Both the position numbers and the translations under genes were made by a program. Below the pieces are notes generated by a model. That model saw only the letters and a list, made by a program, of their open reading frames with translations. It had not been told where the DNA came from and did not search any database. 24,681 bases of DNA from a virus. The stretch lies in IMG/VR virus record IMGVR_UViG_3300001041_001516, positions 1 to 24,681 of that record; one strand, written 5' to 3'. Of this stretch, positions 1-8,100 are shown in pieces (the stretch's first letter is position 1; the number at the start of each line of letters is the position of its first letter).

Positions 1-271
1 CGCCGATCATTTCGGCCAGCTGGGTAAGGGGCGTATCAATTTCATACTGCAGCATGGAGGTGGTAGCCGAGGAGCTGCCCGTGCCCACGTCGCGGCGGTC
101 GATCACCACCGTATCATAGCCCGCCCGCAACAGGGCGTGGCTGATGAGTGCTCCGGTGATGCCGGCACCCAGCACGGCGATGTCGCAGCTGCTGTCTTCG
201 TTCAACGAAGGATAACTGTGCAGGATGCCATTCTTAAGCAACCAGAATGATTCGGGTGTACGCAACTTCAT
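1..271 (-). CDS. FAD-dependent oxidoreductase, N-terminal part (runs off left edge)
   Basis: Only the first 90 residues are in the window; the rest lies left of base 1. About 30 residues in, a beta strand ends in the dinucleotide-binding motif GAGITGA (GxGxxG). It is followed by helix ALLRAGYDTVVIDRRDVGTGSS, whose acidic residue would hold the ADP ribose. This is the standard start of DAO-type FAD-dependent amine or amino-acid oxidoreductases, which oxidise small amines or amino acids in the cytoplasm; the substrate cannot be told from this part. The ATG overlaps the stop of the upstream AlkZ-like gene as ATGA, so the two are probably translated from one leftward mRNA. The DNA is GC-richer than the phage DNA to the right, which suits native host chromosome. 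Confidence 0.85.
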   Translation of the reverse strand, partial: MKLRTPESFWLLKNGILHSYPSLNEDSSCDIAVLGAGITGALISHALLRAGYDTVVIDRRDVGTGSSSATTSMLQYEIDTPLTQLAEMIG

Positions 272-1329
272 GATCGGGCATAGAATTTCTCCAGCCGTTC
301 TATTTCGGGCTGAAAGAGACGGATGGTTTTTTTAGGTACGTTTCCAAAAAAAGTGAGTGTGATCTGGGGAATGTTTTTCTTTATGCTCTTTTTCCAGGAA
401 CCGATGATTTTGCCGTTCAACGTGATGGTGGGTGAAAAGATGCCGTTTTTGGTGATCACTTTTCCATAATGAGTCTCTTCTATTATTTCCGAACGATCCT
501 TATAACTTACTACAAACTCATCGAAGGGAGCCAGCAACAAAGCCAGGTCGTGGTCTGTGGGAGGTGTGCAGAGGTTGCCTGGCATCCAGCACTCCCGCCC
601 GTTGATCTTCTCCCTGATGAAATCGGGACGAATCATTTCCATCGCCTGCCGGCATTCGGTGATCGACAGGCCGGACCACCAGGTGAAGTCCTGCAGGGTG
701 GCGGGACCGTGGCTGGAGAAATATTTTCGTGCAAGCCGCCCCAATGACTCTTCGCGTGACAAGGGAGCTGTCCGTGGCACCCACTCTTCCAGCAACGTGA
801 AGGTCTGCCGACTGCCATCGAGCTCCCCATTCACAATAAGCCCCTCCAGTTCAGCGAAGGAGAGCAGCAAGGAGAGATGATTGTCGTCGAGGAGCACACC
901 CTTCCTGGTCAACGCATCACCCATCTCCTGCTTCGAGAGATGCCTTCCTCCTGAGAGAAGTTCCTCGACAAGGGGAATGTAACGGTATATCACCGCTTCG
1001 TCGGCACCCAGCATCTTCGAGTAGGAGCGGTAGACGGGCTTCAACCGCGGATAGGAGAGATTATACATCCAGCGCAGATCCTCCGCAGCCACAAAATGCC
1101 AAGTCGGACGCAGGATATGGGTGCGGATCACATCACCCCGGTTCAGGGATTCGGTAATATTTTTCGCAGTGTAGTTCTGCAGCCGCGAACCAATGGCCCA
1201 CTTGGCCATCTCCAGTGTCTGCGACTGCATCGCACCCATGTGTGCCACCACATCGCGTGGTTCCTTCAGCGCATGCAGGGTAAGCAACTGGTTATAAAGG
1301 CGGATGTACAGCAGTTCATCGTGATTCAT
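268..1329 (-). CDS. winged-helix DNA-binding domain protein, AlkZ-like (HTH_42 family)
   Basis: The 353-residue protein matches the HTH_42 (AlkZ/YcaQ) family in length and motifs, including the characteristic HILRPTWHFV near residue 72. Family members with known activity are DNA glycosylases that unhook interstrand crosslinks or remove bulky alkylated bases. AlkZ-type enzymes use a Q-x-Q catalytic motif; here QSQ lies at residues 35-39 (Q35 and Q37 from the chosen start), so the active-site pair looks present. I chose the ATG at 1329 rather than the TTG two codons upstream, because Bacteroidetes rarely use TTG and a -7-like box lies 22 bases upstream. It overlaps the oxidoreductase start by four bases. 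Many HTH_42 proteins are uncharacterised, so glycosylase activity is inference. Confidence 0.85.
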   Translation of the reverse strand: MNHDELLYIRLYNQLLTLHALKEPRDVVAHMGAMQSQTLEMAKWAIGSRLQNYTAKNITESLNRGDVIRTHILRPTWHFVAAEDLRWMYNLSYPRLKPVYRSYSKMLGADEAVIYRYIPLVEELLSGGRHLSKQEMGDALTRKGVLLDDNHLSLLLSFAELEGLIVNGELDGSRQTFTLLEEWVPRTAPLSREESLGRLARKYFSSHGPATLQDFTWWSGLSITECRQAMEMIRPDFIREKINGRECWMPGNLCTPPTDHDLALLLAPFDEFVVSYKDRSEIIEETHYGKVITKNGIFSPTITLNGKIIGSWKKSIKKNIPQITLTFFGNVPKKTIRLFQPEIERLEKFYARS

Positions 1330-1350
1330 AAACAATCAGTTATAGAACTC

Positions 1351-1358
1351 CAAATATA
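1351..1358 (-). promoter_or_regulatory. -7 promoter box for the AlkZ-like gene
   Basis: Read on the minus strand this is TATATTTG, a perfect match to the Bacteroidetes -7 consensus TAnnTTTG, 22 bases before the ATG at 1329. No good TTTG -33 box is seen at the expected spacing. The box lies on the host side of the junction, so the prophage would not have cut this promoter. Confidence 0.5.
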
Positions 1359-1582
1359 CATTTTTTTTCAACAACGATTGGCAGGAATCACAATGATTCA
1401 TCGAATCAAGAATTATGCGGAATGAATTTTAAGATTCGCTCGTCGTGGGACATGAAGCTACCAATTATTATTGGATTGAAATATTTTCCGGTTGCCGGAG
1501 ATGAAGTTGAGACGTCAAGCAGAGAAAAAGATTATCCTATACTACGTTTGGAATTGTAATAAGTAAACAACGATAATTTTCT

Positions 1583-1632
1583 GGGTGTAGAAAAGGGTGT
1601 AAATCTCTTAACTATTTGATCTACACCCTTTT
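1583..1632. repeat. GGGTGTA direct and inverted repeats; possible terminator or recombinase arm sites
   Basis: GGGTGTA occurs at 1583 and again at 1595, one helical turn apart. The stretch 1591-1601 (AAAAGGGTGTA) is perfectly complementary to 1622-1632 (TACACCCTTTT), giving an 11-bp stem with a 20-base loop. A T run follows on the plus strand and a shorter one (TTTT) on the minus strand. It could end the leftward repressor transcript. The short repeats at helical spacing also look like arm-type sites for a tyrosine recombinase at a prophage end. Both roles are inference. Confidence 0.5.
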
Positions 1633-1734
1633 TTTGCGGAGAGAGAGGGATTATTTCTCCACCCTGTTTGTTTTACTATATATTTGATTATTAGATATAT
1701 AAACTTTTATAAAAACTAAAAATTTACCGCTTTC

Positions 1735-1752
1735 TGTGCCGTTTTTGTGCCG
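1735..1752. repeat. TGTGCCG direct repeat pair, 11 bp apart
   Basis: TGTGCCG occurs at 1735-1741 and 1746-1752, separated by a T run. With the GGGTGTA pair about 150 bp to the left, this is a second couple of heptamers at one helical turn, in the expected place for integrase or excisionase binding near the left prophage end. Confidence 0.35.
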
Positions 1753-1818
1753 GCGTTTTTACCTTCTTTTCAGCATCAGGAAACATTTTCACTGTTTTGT
1801 TTTTTTTGCAACTGCAGT

Positions 1819-2190
1819 TCACGCAATACCCGCAATATTTTTCCTCTCGTTTTTTGAAAGGTTTTCAATTGTCCGCTGCTGTGATTCTATTATTGTAAGG
1901 AGCCGATCTTCCTTTTTCCTATACACCTCGGATGAAATTACATTCTCAATCACTTCTGGGATATCTTTCTTTTTCTCGGGATCACCCCTACCCGTCATTA
2001 ACCAGTCTGGGTTCACCCATTCAATATTTATGATGATATTTTTAAGAACCTCATAACCTGGTTTAGATCTTTTGTATTTGAGAGTTCCTCTCAAAGTTTC
2101 ATACTTGACCTTTGCTCTAATTGAGAAATCTGCCAAATTTTTACAGCCCTCTTTATCAACTATATATTGTAGCCTATCAAAAATATCCAC
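1819..2190 (-). CDS. CI-like phage repressor, HTH_XRE type without protease domain
   Basis: A 123-residue DNA-binding protein, probably the lysogeny repressor. The N-terminal half (about residues 2-70) has the form of Bacteroidetes XRE/CI repressors: DIFDRLQYIVDKEG, the helix-turn-helix around LADFSIRAKVKYETLRG, and the hallmark NPDWLMTGRGDP at 60-71. The C-terminal S24/LexA peptidase domain of classical CI proteins is missing. A short charged helix (residues 90-115, EDRLLTIIESQQ) takes its place and could dimerise. Without a self-cleaving domain, RecA-driven cleavage is unlikely, so induction probably depends on an antirepressor such as the product at 4491. The start is GTG at 2190, since an upstream stop leaves no room for another. 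It is divergent from the Cro-like gene, and its start codon lies inside an operator-like site, which suggests autoregulation. Confidence 0.85.
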   Translation of the reverse strand: MDIFDRLQYIVDKEGCKNLADFSIRAKVKYETLRGTLKYKRSKPGYEVLKNIIINIEWVNPDWLMTGRGDPEKKKDIPEVIENVISSEVYRKKEDRLLTIIESQQRTIENLSKNERKNIAGIA

Positions 2191-2251
2191 GCTATTTAAT
2201 TTTTATTAACGTTATTATATTTGCTTTTACCGTAGATATCCACGATATTTG
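2183..2251. promoter_or_regulatory. divergent operator/promoter region of the lysogeny switch
   Basis: Three related 13-base sites are seen: ATATCCACGCTAT (2183-2195), TTATTAACGTTAT (2203-2215) and ATATCCACGATAT (2236-2248). The third is a near-perfect palindrome, ATATC-CAC-GATAT. For rightward transcription, TTTG at 2220-2223 is followed after 20 bases by GATATTTG at 2244-2251, one base off the Bacteroidetes -7 box and overlapped by the third site. TATATTTG at 2216-2223 is an alternative -7 box. Repressor bound here would block the early promoter. No clear leftward promoter was found. Confidence 0.6.
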
Positions 2252-2319
2252 CAAACGCTGTTTAACTGCTTTCGAAATTAAGCAAAATAAATAATTAAAC
2301 AATTCAATTTCTATTAAAA

Positions 2320-2535
2320 ATGAAAAAAATGACATTCAAAGACTATGGATCTTCTCTATCTAACGAGAGAACAGAATTTATCAAACGAATTGCTGAAATA
2401 ACTACCTGTGATCCAACCACTGTGTCACGGTGGATTAGTGGTGAATTTAAACCATCGAGACGGAGACGGGCAATTATTGCCGAAGAAATGGGTATTCCGG
2501 AAGAAACACTTTTCCCGGAGACAACAAAAGCATAA
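2320..2535 (+). CDS. Cro-like small HTH DNA-binding protein
   Basis: This 71-residue protein is almost entirely a helix-turn-helix domain. The core runs through RIAEITTCDPTTVSRWISGEFKPSRRRR (residues 23-51), where TTVSRWISG is the recognition helix, followed by IAEEMGIPEETLF, typical of small XRE/Cro proteins. It is the first rightward gene after the operator region and divergent from the repressor. By position it is the Cro counterpart that would shut off the repressor during lytic growth. The role comes from position and fold; no direct evidence of its binding site is visible. Confidence 0.75.
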   Translation: MKKMTFKDYGSSLSNERTEFIKRIAEITTCDPTTVSRWISGEFKPSRRRRAIIAEEMGIPEETLFPETTKA

Positions 2536-2539
2536 TATC

Positions 2540-3109
2540 ATGGATATTTTTGCTAATACAGAATTTTACACTACTCCGGATGGATGTGTCATGATTAAAC
2601 CTGAAAATGGACCTGTGTGGGAATTAAAAGAGACTGGAATAAATTCCCGTCATTTTATTCAGCAGTTCATTGATTATCTCAGGACATTTCATGTGGAAGC
2701 ATTTGAGGCGCTTTGCAAAGAGTATTCGGCAAAAGAACCCAACAGGTACAATTACGAATATTGGATTGTGAGCAGGTTCATCAGATGCAACGCCGGAGAA
2801 TATGACAGGTTGAATTCTGACATCGATCACAATGGCCGTTTACAGTTCGAAGAAGTACGTTGCCCTCTCAGGGGAGAATGTAAACTGGAAAACATCTGTT
2901 GCAAACCTAAATTCACCTCTGGTCTTTCGCACAGAGAAACTGAAATACTGCGACTCATTGTAGGCCATTACGAAGCCGTTGAAATTGCTGATAAACTTCA
3001 TTTAAGTCCTCACACCGTAAACAATCACCGCCGGAATATTCATATCAAGACATCTACGCGATCTGTGGCTGAATTGGTGGATTACTGGCATAGAAATAAC
3101 CTAAAATGA
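2540..3109 (+). CDS. LuxR-type HTH transcriptional regulator with N-terminal unknown domain and Cys cluster
   Basis: The C-terminal third of this 189-residue protein is a LuxR/GerE DNA-binding domain: LSHRETEILRLIVGHY (129-144), then EIADKLHLSPHTVNNHRRNI (149-168). The N-terminal 105 residues match no sensor domain I recognise. Just before the HTH is a cysteine cluster, C108-x5-C114-x5-C120-C121, that could bind a metal or sense redox. I chose ATG 2540, five bases after the Cro-like gene, because the longer open frame would overlap that gene heavily. The stop overlaps the next start as ATGA. Bacteroidetes phages and conjugative elements often carry such LuxR-type proteins early in their operons. 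It may switch on later phage genes, but no target site was found. Confidence 0.8.
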   Translation: MDIFANTEFYTTPDGCVMIKPENGPVWELKETGINSRHFIQQFIDYLRTFHVEAFEALCKEYSAKEPNRYNYEYWIVSRFIRCNAGEYDRLNSDIDHNGRLQFEEVRCPLRGECKLENICCKPKFTSGLSHRETEILRLIVGHYEAVEIADKLHLSPHTVNNHRRNIHIKTSTRSVAELVDYWHRNNLK

Positions 3110-3399
3110 AAAAAGAAATCCTGATTAAAGAAAAACTGGTTCTCGTGATTTGTGGAAATGAATTTGCCATACTGCAACGAGAGGCCAATGACGATGGAAT
3201 GATCGGCGTTACATTCTCCATGCCCGTAACACCCAAAACAGCCGATTTACTGGACCAATCGGGTATCGTGACAGTACAACAGTTTTCCGGAGATGGAATC
3301 CTGATTTTTAAATGGCGTGACTTCTACCAGATCCCGCTGATGATTGAATTAATCATTGATATCCTTGAAAAATATGAAACTGAACAGAATCTCTCCTGA
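3106..3399 (+). CDS. small unknown early phage protein
   Basis: I do not recognise this 97-residue protein. It is soluble, with mixed strands and helices, and has no Cys motif or membrane segment. The N-terminal KLVLVICGNEFAIL is strand-like and the C-terminal PLMIELIIDILEKYE is a helix. It starts on the ATGA overlap with the LuxR-type gene, so it is translated from the same early mRNA and may work with that regulator. Its 3' end overlaps the following 48-residue membrane peptide. Confidence 0.6.
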   Translation: MKKEILIKEKLVLVICGNEFAILQREANDDGMIGVTFSMPVTPKTADLLDQSGIVTVQQFSGDGILIFKWRDFYQIPLMIELIIDILEKYETEQNLS

Positions 3400-3520
3400 T
3401 TGGCTTGAGGTGCTCATTTATGCCTCTTTTGTCGTTCTCCTTGCACTCGTCGCTCTATTCCTGATACTCCTTCAGATATTTACCGAAAAAGATATTATCA
3501 TTTGCCAGGGTGCCTGGTAA
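3374..3520 (+). CDS. 48-residue single-span membrane peptide
   Basis: A short frame from ATG 3374 to TAA 3518-3520 encodes 48 residues: a short charged N-terminus (MKLNRISPDW), one long hydrophobic helix of about 25 residues (LIYASFVVLLALVALFLILL), and a short polar tail. It overlaps the preceding gene by 26 bases in another frame and fills a gap that otherwise has no gene, which supports a real, translationally coupled gene. A role as holin-like, superinfection-exclusion or signalling peptide is possible, but nothing in the sequence decides it. Confidence 0.5.
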   Translation: MKLNRISPDWLEVLIYASFVVLLALVALFLILLQIFTEKDIIICQGAW

Positions 3521-3535
3521 TAAAACATCACTGCT

Positions 3536-3844
3536 ATGGACTTTTCTGTACATCGTCTCACCAATGAGGCTGATTTGCTTTCTTATCACGCACAAATGGG
3601 ATCCGCGCAATTCTGGACATTTGGGAATAAACTGTTCAGCATGGTTTTGCTGATGAAACCGGGAGAGACTTTCCGGGTAAATAATCTGGTGAAAGATAAA
3701 AACAGGGACCTGTTTATCAAATTATTATGTTGGTTCATTCAATCGGGAGCAACACCCGACTTCATTTTCAATGATTCCTTTACTGTCTTTGGCCGACAAA
3801 AAGAGGTTTTTAAAATTACACAGGAAAAAAAATCTGAAAAATGA
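3536..3844 (+). CDS. unknown early phage protein
   Basis: A 102-residue protein that I do not recognise. It looks like a small alpha/beta fold: SAQFWTFGNKLFSMVLLMKPGETFRVNNLV reads as two strands, followed by a helix LFIKLLCWFIQSG and a Lys/Glu-rich tail. It follows the membrane peptide by 15 bases in the same direction, so it belongs to the early operon. The next 225 bases contain no credible gene and are strongly structured. Confidence 0.55.
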   Translation: MDFSVHRLTNEADLLSYHAQMGSAQFWTFGNKLFSMVLLMKPGETFRVNNLVKDKNRDLFIKLLCWFIQSGATPDFIFNDSFTVFGRQKEVFKITQEKKSEK

Positions 3845-3877
3845 TTGCTATCTCAAATATTATGCTCATATTTGCAT

Positions 3878-4080
3878 TGCCTTACATAAACTCGGAGTGG
3901 GAAACCGCTTCAATACTGAGAGCGGATTTTTTATGTCCGCATCTCAACCAATATTGGTACAGTACCCCCTCGTGGACGCTTAATGGCGCCACTGCTCCGA
4001 GTGAGTGTAAGGCAGAGGGAAAGGCTGTACCTCTTTTTATTTTACAGCCTATACAGCAAATTATCTGTAATGCCTTACAC
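3878..4080 (+). ncRNA. structured RNA region, candidate translational switch upstream of the gene at 4070
   Basis: A long stem pairs 3878-3886 (TGCCTTACA) with 4006-4014, then 3890-3897 (ACTCGGAG) with 3995-4002, with a TAA/GAG internal loop between, enclosing about 90 bases. Inside are smaller hairpins: CCGCT/AGCGG at 3905-3925 and GGTAC/GTACC at 3956-3966. A further perfect 8-bp hairpin pairs 4022-4029 with 4043-4050. The start of the next gene, 4071-4080 (TGCCTTACAC), repeats the 5' arm, so the shared 3' arm (4005-4014) could instead pair with it over 10 bp and hide the ATG at 4070. The two pairings exclude each other, as in an attenuator or riboswitch. It could also be a free-standing small RNA. 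Confidence 0.5.
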
Positions 4081-4387
4081 AGAATCAATTTGTTTGCAAG
4101 CGAAAAACAGTACCTTACAAGCAACGCCTTGTGCAGCGACATGCACCGCATCCACGCGCAACCACTCCAACAGCGCAGACAATCCCTTCGTTCAGCAGTT
4201 TATCTCACTCGTGGACACAGTTTATCCCGGTCTCACAAAAATCCGTTTCAAGAAGACCGGACAGGTTTATGTGGTGCGGGTAAAAAAAAGCCGGCGAACC
4301 TTTTCGGCAAAAGGATATACTCCACAGAACGCCGCACGCAACTTCATTTCATCATTCAATTATCAAGAATTTCTGCTACCGGTGTAA
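4070..4387 (+). CDS. small basic unknown protein
   Basis: A 105-residue protein I cannot name. The first 40 residues are Thr/Ser/Cys-rich and look unstructured. The rest is a compact alpha/beta unit, NPFVQQFISLVDTVYPGL then IRFKKTGQVYVVRVKK and RRTFSAKGYTPQNAARNF, strongly basic and plausibly nucleic-acid binding (two strands, then a helix). I chose ATG 4070 because the longer open frame begins inside the structured region and its N-terminal extension reads as low-complexity noise. The start codon lies in a repeat that can pair with upstream RNA, so translation may be controlled. Confidence 0.55.
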   Translation: MPYTESICLQAKNSTLQATPCAATCTASTRNHSNSADNPFVQQFISLVDTVYPGLTKIRFKKTGQVYVVRVKKSRRTFSAKGYTPQNAARNFISSFNYQEFLLPV

Positions 4388-4425
4388 TGCCGGAAGCCTG
4401 GTCTTCGTGTGGCCAAACAAAAAAA

Positions 4426-4454
4426 GCAGTTGCAGGATCATTCCCCGCAACTGC
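4426..4454. repeat. 8-bp perfect hairpin between early genes
   Basis: GCAGTTGC at 4426-4433 and GCAACTGC at 4447-4454 form a perfect stem with a 13-base loop. There is an A run before it and no T run after it, so it would act as an intrinsic terminator only on the minus strand. On the plus strand it may be an mRNA processing or stability element between the genes at 4070 and 4491. Confidence 0.4.
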
Positions 4455-4490
4455 CGCTAACTCTTATATTAATTTTTAAAATCCAGAAGA

Positions 4491-5072
4491 ATGGAAACAA
4501 TTCAACCAATGGTGGTTACTTCCGAATTTCAAGTAACAAAGGTAAACAATGTTTCGATCACTTGTATCGAAAATAACAACAAAAGATTCATCCCTATTCG
4601 TCCAATCTGTGAGGCGCTGGGAATAGATGCCAAAGTACAAAGAACAAAGATTCAGGAGGATGAAATTCTGAGTTCAACTGGGGTGCTGAGCACCTCAGTT
4701 GCAGCAGATGGAAAAGAGCGTGAAATGCTATGTTTACCCCTCGAATTTGTATTTGGGTGGCTCTTCACCATCAACCCGAAAAACGTATCTCCCGAGGCAC
4801 GCGAATCAGTCACCCGTTACAAACTGCAATGTTACCAGGCACTGTTCGAGTATTTCACCGAACCACAAACATTCCTCAAGCAGAAACAGGAACAGATGGA
4901 GCGCATGGTGACAATTTACCAGGAAAAACAGGCAAACTTCAAGAATGCCCGCAAGGAAATGGACGATGCCAAAAAAGAACTCAATGAAATAATGGCCATC
5001 ACCATTGATGACTGGAGAGCCAATAATCGGCAACTTATTATCCCGTTCGAGTCAGCTGAAATTGAAAACTGA
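4491..5072 (+). CDS. phage antirepressor, P22_AR_N domain
   Basis: This 193-residue protein carries the N-terminal domain of P22-type antirepressors (P22_AR_N, residues about 25-125). Landmarks are FIPIRPICEALGIDAKVQRT, a variable loop with LSSTGVLSTS, and LPLEFVFGWLFTINPKNV followed by ESVTRYKLQCYQALFEYF. The usual C-terminal ANT or KilA-C domain is absent. Residues 125-175 instead form a charged coiled coil (KQKQEQMERMVTIYQEK...). Antirepressors bind and inactivate phage repressors, so this is the likely trigger for induction here, where the repressor has no self-cleavage domain. It is preceded by a hairpin and an AT-rich leader, and is followed by the primase after 74 bases with another hairpin. 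Confidence 0.85.
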   Translation: METIQPMVVTSEFQVTKVNNVSITCIENNNKRFIPIRPICEALGIDAKVQRTKIQEDEILSSTGVLSTSVAADGKEREMLCLPLEFVFGWLFTINPKNVSPEARESVTRYKLQCYQALFEYFTEPQTFLKQKQEQMERMVTIYQEKQANFKNARKEMDDAKKELNEIMAITIDDWRANNRQLIIPFESAEIEN

Positions 5073-5087
5073 CACGAACACAAAACG

Positions 5088-5115
5088 CCCGATGCAGCTT
5101 TGTTGGTGCATCGGG
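5088..5115. repeat. 9-bp perfect hairpin between antirepressor and primase
   Basis: CCCGATGCA (5088-5096) pairs perfectly with TGCATCGGG (5107-5115) around a 10-base loop, in the gap before the primase ATG. No T run follows, so it is probably not a full terminator. It could partly reduce readthrough or protect the upstream mRNA. Confidence 0.5.
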
Positions 5116-5146
5116 AACAAATGAACCGGAGAAACAAACAAAGGCA

Positions 5147-8100
5147 ATGAGAATAAGCAAAGAAGATAAGGAACGCATCCTGCAAGCTGCAGAAGGGAAA
5201 TTACTCGAGGTGATTGAATCTGAAACATCACTCACCAAACGCGGTGCCAGTTTCAAAGGGAAATGCCCCAGCTGCGAAGAAGACAAGGGATTTGAATATG
5301 CGCCTGCAAAGAATATTTTCAAGTGTTTCAAATGTGGCTTTGGCGGAAATTCTCCTGTTGACTTCTACATGAAGCTTGGAAAGACATATCCGGAAACCCT
5401 TCAGCTTCTTGCCCATCAATTTAATATTTTCATAGAACAGGAGGATGAGATCCAACCTGCCAAAAAGACGGCAAAGAACAATTACTGCAAACAACTGCTT
5501 CAACAGTCAGGGCTGACCGAATCGGATGTTCAGGCAAAAGTGTTTTTACAGGATGAAAACAAAACCACCACTGTTGGCAGGGTATTCCGGTCGGGGACCA
5601 TCAACAGCCGTGCCGAGATCATCGACGGGAATGATGTCATCATAGAGTATTATAACCTGGAAGGTTCACCGGTGATGTACGAACAATATCACAAAGGAAA
5701 ACCAACCGGAAAAATGAAAGAATACTTCCGGGTCCGTTGGCAGTTCCCGCAAGAACATCTCGACAAAGAGGGAAAACCTTTTAAATACAGAAGCCCGTCG
5801 GGAAGCGGATCATTCATTTATATCCCGCAACGGATCCGCGAAGTGTACCAGGCTGGCACCGAGATCCCGCGACTATTTATTCAGGAAGGAGAGAAGAAAG
5901 CCGAAAAAGCATGCAAGCATGGCATTCCATCCGTGGCCATCTCAGGTATTCACAATATTGCGAGCAATGGCCGGCTTCATGAAGATCTTGTTAATCTGAT
6001 ATCCCGCTGTAAGGTCAAAGAACTGGTACTGCTATTTGATGCAGACTGGAATGACATATCTTCCAACTTGGGGATCAATGATCTGGCCGACCAGCGCCCC
6101 CGTAACTTCTTCTATGCCGCAAAGAATTTCAAGGAATATGCCAATCAGCTTAAAAATAGTCGCAACATTTATCTGGAGCTGTACATCGGCAATGTACAGA
6201 AGAATGAGAATAACGACAAAGGAATAGATGATCTGCTGGCCAACACCCTCAAAGGGAACGAAGATGATTTGAAAAATGACATCGATTACCTGATCAATGA
6301 ACGATCACTCACCGGTAAATACCTTCAATTACACAAGATCACCACTATTTCCGACGGGAAGTTGCTTGAACTTTGGTCGCTTCACAATGCATCTGAGTTT
6401 GCTAAAAGACATCGGGATATCCTGCAGGAATTGCCTGAGTTTAGAATCGGTAAACATCGGTGGCGTTTTAATGCTTCCGGAGAGATTGAGAGCGCTCAAC
6501 CCATCGAGGCCGATGAAAAGTTTTGGGAAGAGATTGAACGTGCAGACAGGTCGGGTAATGTAAGAACAGAATATCGATTTCGGTATGAACGATGTTTCCG
6601 TTTCCTGCAGAATAGGGGTTTTTCCCGATTTCAGAAACCGGATGGTGAATATGATTATATCCTTACCGAACATCCATTTGTGAAAACAGTGTACAAGACT
6701 GATGATATTCGGGACTTCGTGAAAGATTTCACACGCGAGATTGCTAACGAAGAGGTTCTTGAAATGTTGCACCGGGGTGGTCCGCAGTTTTTAGGACCAG
6801 AAAAACTGTCTAACCTGGTGAAGACAATACCGGCACTGGAGGACCCACAGCGTGACAGGCAAATGTTCTATTTTTCCGAGAACTACTGGGAAGTGAAAAA
6901 AGACAGTATCGAAGAGCACACCTATAGTGAAATATCTCATCAGATATGGGAAGATCAGCGGCATGACATTCCGGCACGACGTACGGATCGGCTGATTACG
7001 GTAACACATGACGAGGAAAACAATGTATTCAATTACACACTGAGCAAAGCCGGCCAAACGTGTCATTTCCTTCAGTTTCTCATCAACACTTCAAATTTCA
7101 CTTGGAGAAAAGAAAAACATGGTGAAGAAATACCGGAGGAAGAACTTGAGGAAAACAGGGCACATCTCATATCAAAACTTTGCGGTATTGGATACATGAT
7201 GATGTCGGCCAAAGACCGAAGCGTCAGCCGGGCGCTTGTGGCCATGGATGGCAAACAGTCCGAGGTTGGTCTTTCAAATGGTCGCTCCGGTAAATCGATT
7301 ATTGGTGAAATGTTCAAACAGGTGCTCCCCGCCATTTCTATTAACGGGAAATATAAAGATATTGATGCCGACAACTTCCTTTGGGATGAAATGACTGTAA
7401 AAACTAAGATTGTTTTTATAGATGATGTCAGGACTAATTTCCCTTTTGAATTTCTTTTTGCCAACATCACCGGTGACTGGTCGGTGAATTATAAGGGTAA
7501 TCGTCGTGCCACATTCCCGTTTCACAGATCACCCAAAATTTACATAACTACAAATCATGCCTTGAACGGGGAAGGATCCTCATACAATGACCGGCAGTGG
7601 AAAATTGCTTTTTCCGATTATTATAATGACAGCCATAAGCCGGTTGATGACTTCGGCGTTCTTTTCTTCGATGATTGGGATTTTGAGCAATGGAACTTGC
7701 TATGGAATCTCCTGGCAGAATGCGTGCAGCTCTATCTTCGTTTTGGCGTGGTACAATCTCCATCGGAAAGGATTGAAAACCGACAATTGAGACAATCCAT
7801 GGGTGAGGACTTCCTTGCCTGGGCAGAGGAATATTTCTCCAGTGCAGAGAAACTGAATGTGAGGATACCACGCAAAGAAATCTATGACAACTTTGTGGAG
7901 TATGCCCCGGAACAGCGGCGATATACGGGTGCCACCATTTTCAAAAAGAAAATTCAGAAATATTGCCATTGGAAAGGGTTAATCTTTAATCCTCACAAGT
8001 TCGATCCTACTACCGGCGATCCCATGTTTTTTGACAAAGATGGCCGGCCGGATTATGATGACAAGTCTGGTGGAATAGAATACTTCATGCTTGGTTCTAT

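Larger units (their letters stand above)
1360..1818. other. intergenic host/prophage junction region
   Basis: No convincing gene lies between the AlkZ-like promoter and the end of the repressor gene. One short plus-strand frame, ATG 1422 to TAA 1559 (45 codons), is open but not recognised and may be chance or a gene remnant. Around 1580-1760 the DNA becomes repeat-rich and AT-rich, which is where I would place the left prophage end. The exact attachment core cannot be read without the right end of the element. Confidence 0.5.

Noticed and set aside
469-880. Plus-strand open frames opposite the AlkZ-like gene
   Set aside because: They come from the GC-rich coding strand of a well-supported gene and show no family features.
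3878-4014. Twister ribozyme (TAA/GAG internal loop between two stems)
   Set aside because: The loop resembles the twister core, but the second stem is too long and the conserved inner loops and pseudoknot partners are not found. Hammerhead and pistol cores were also looked for and not seen.
3841-4479. Open frame of 212 codons covering the structured region and the gene at 4070
   Set aside because: It crosses strong hairpins, reads as low-complexity noise, and overlaps the better-formed 4070-4387 frame almost entirely.
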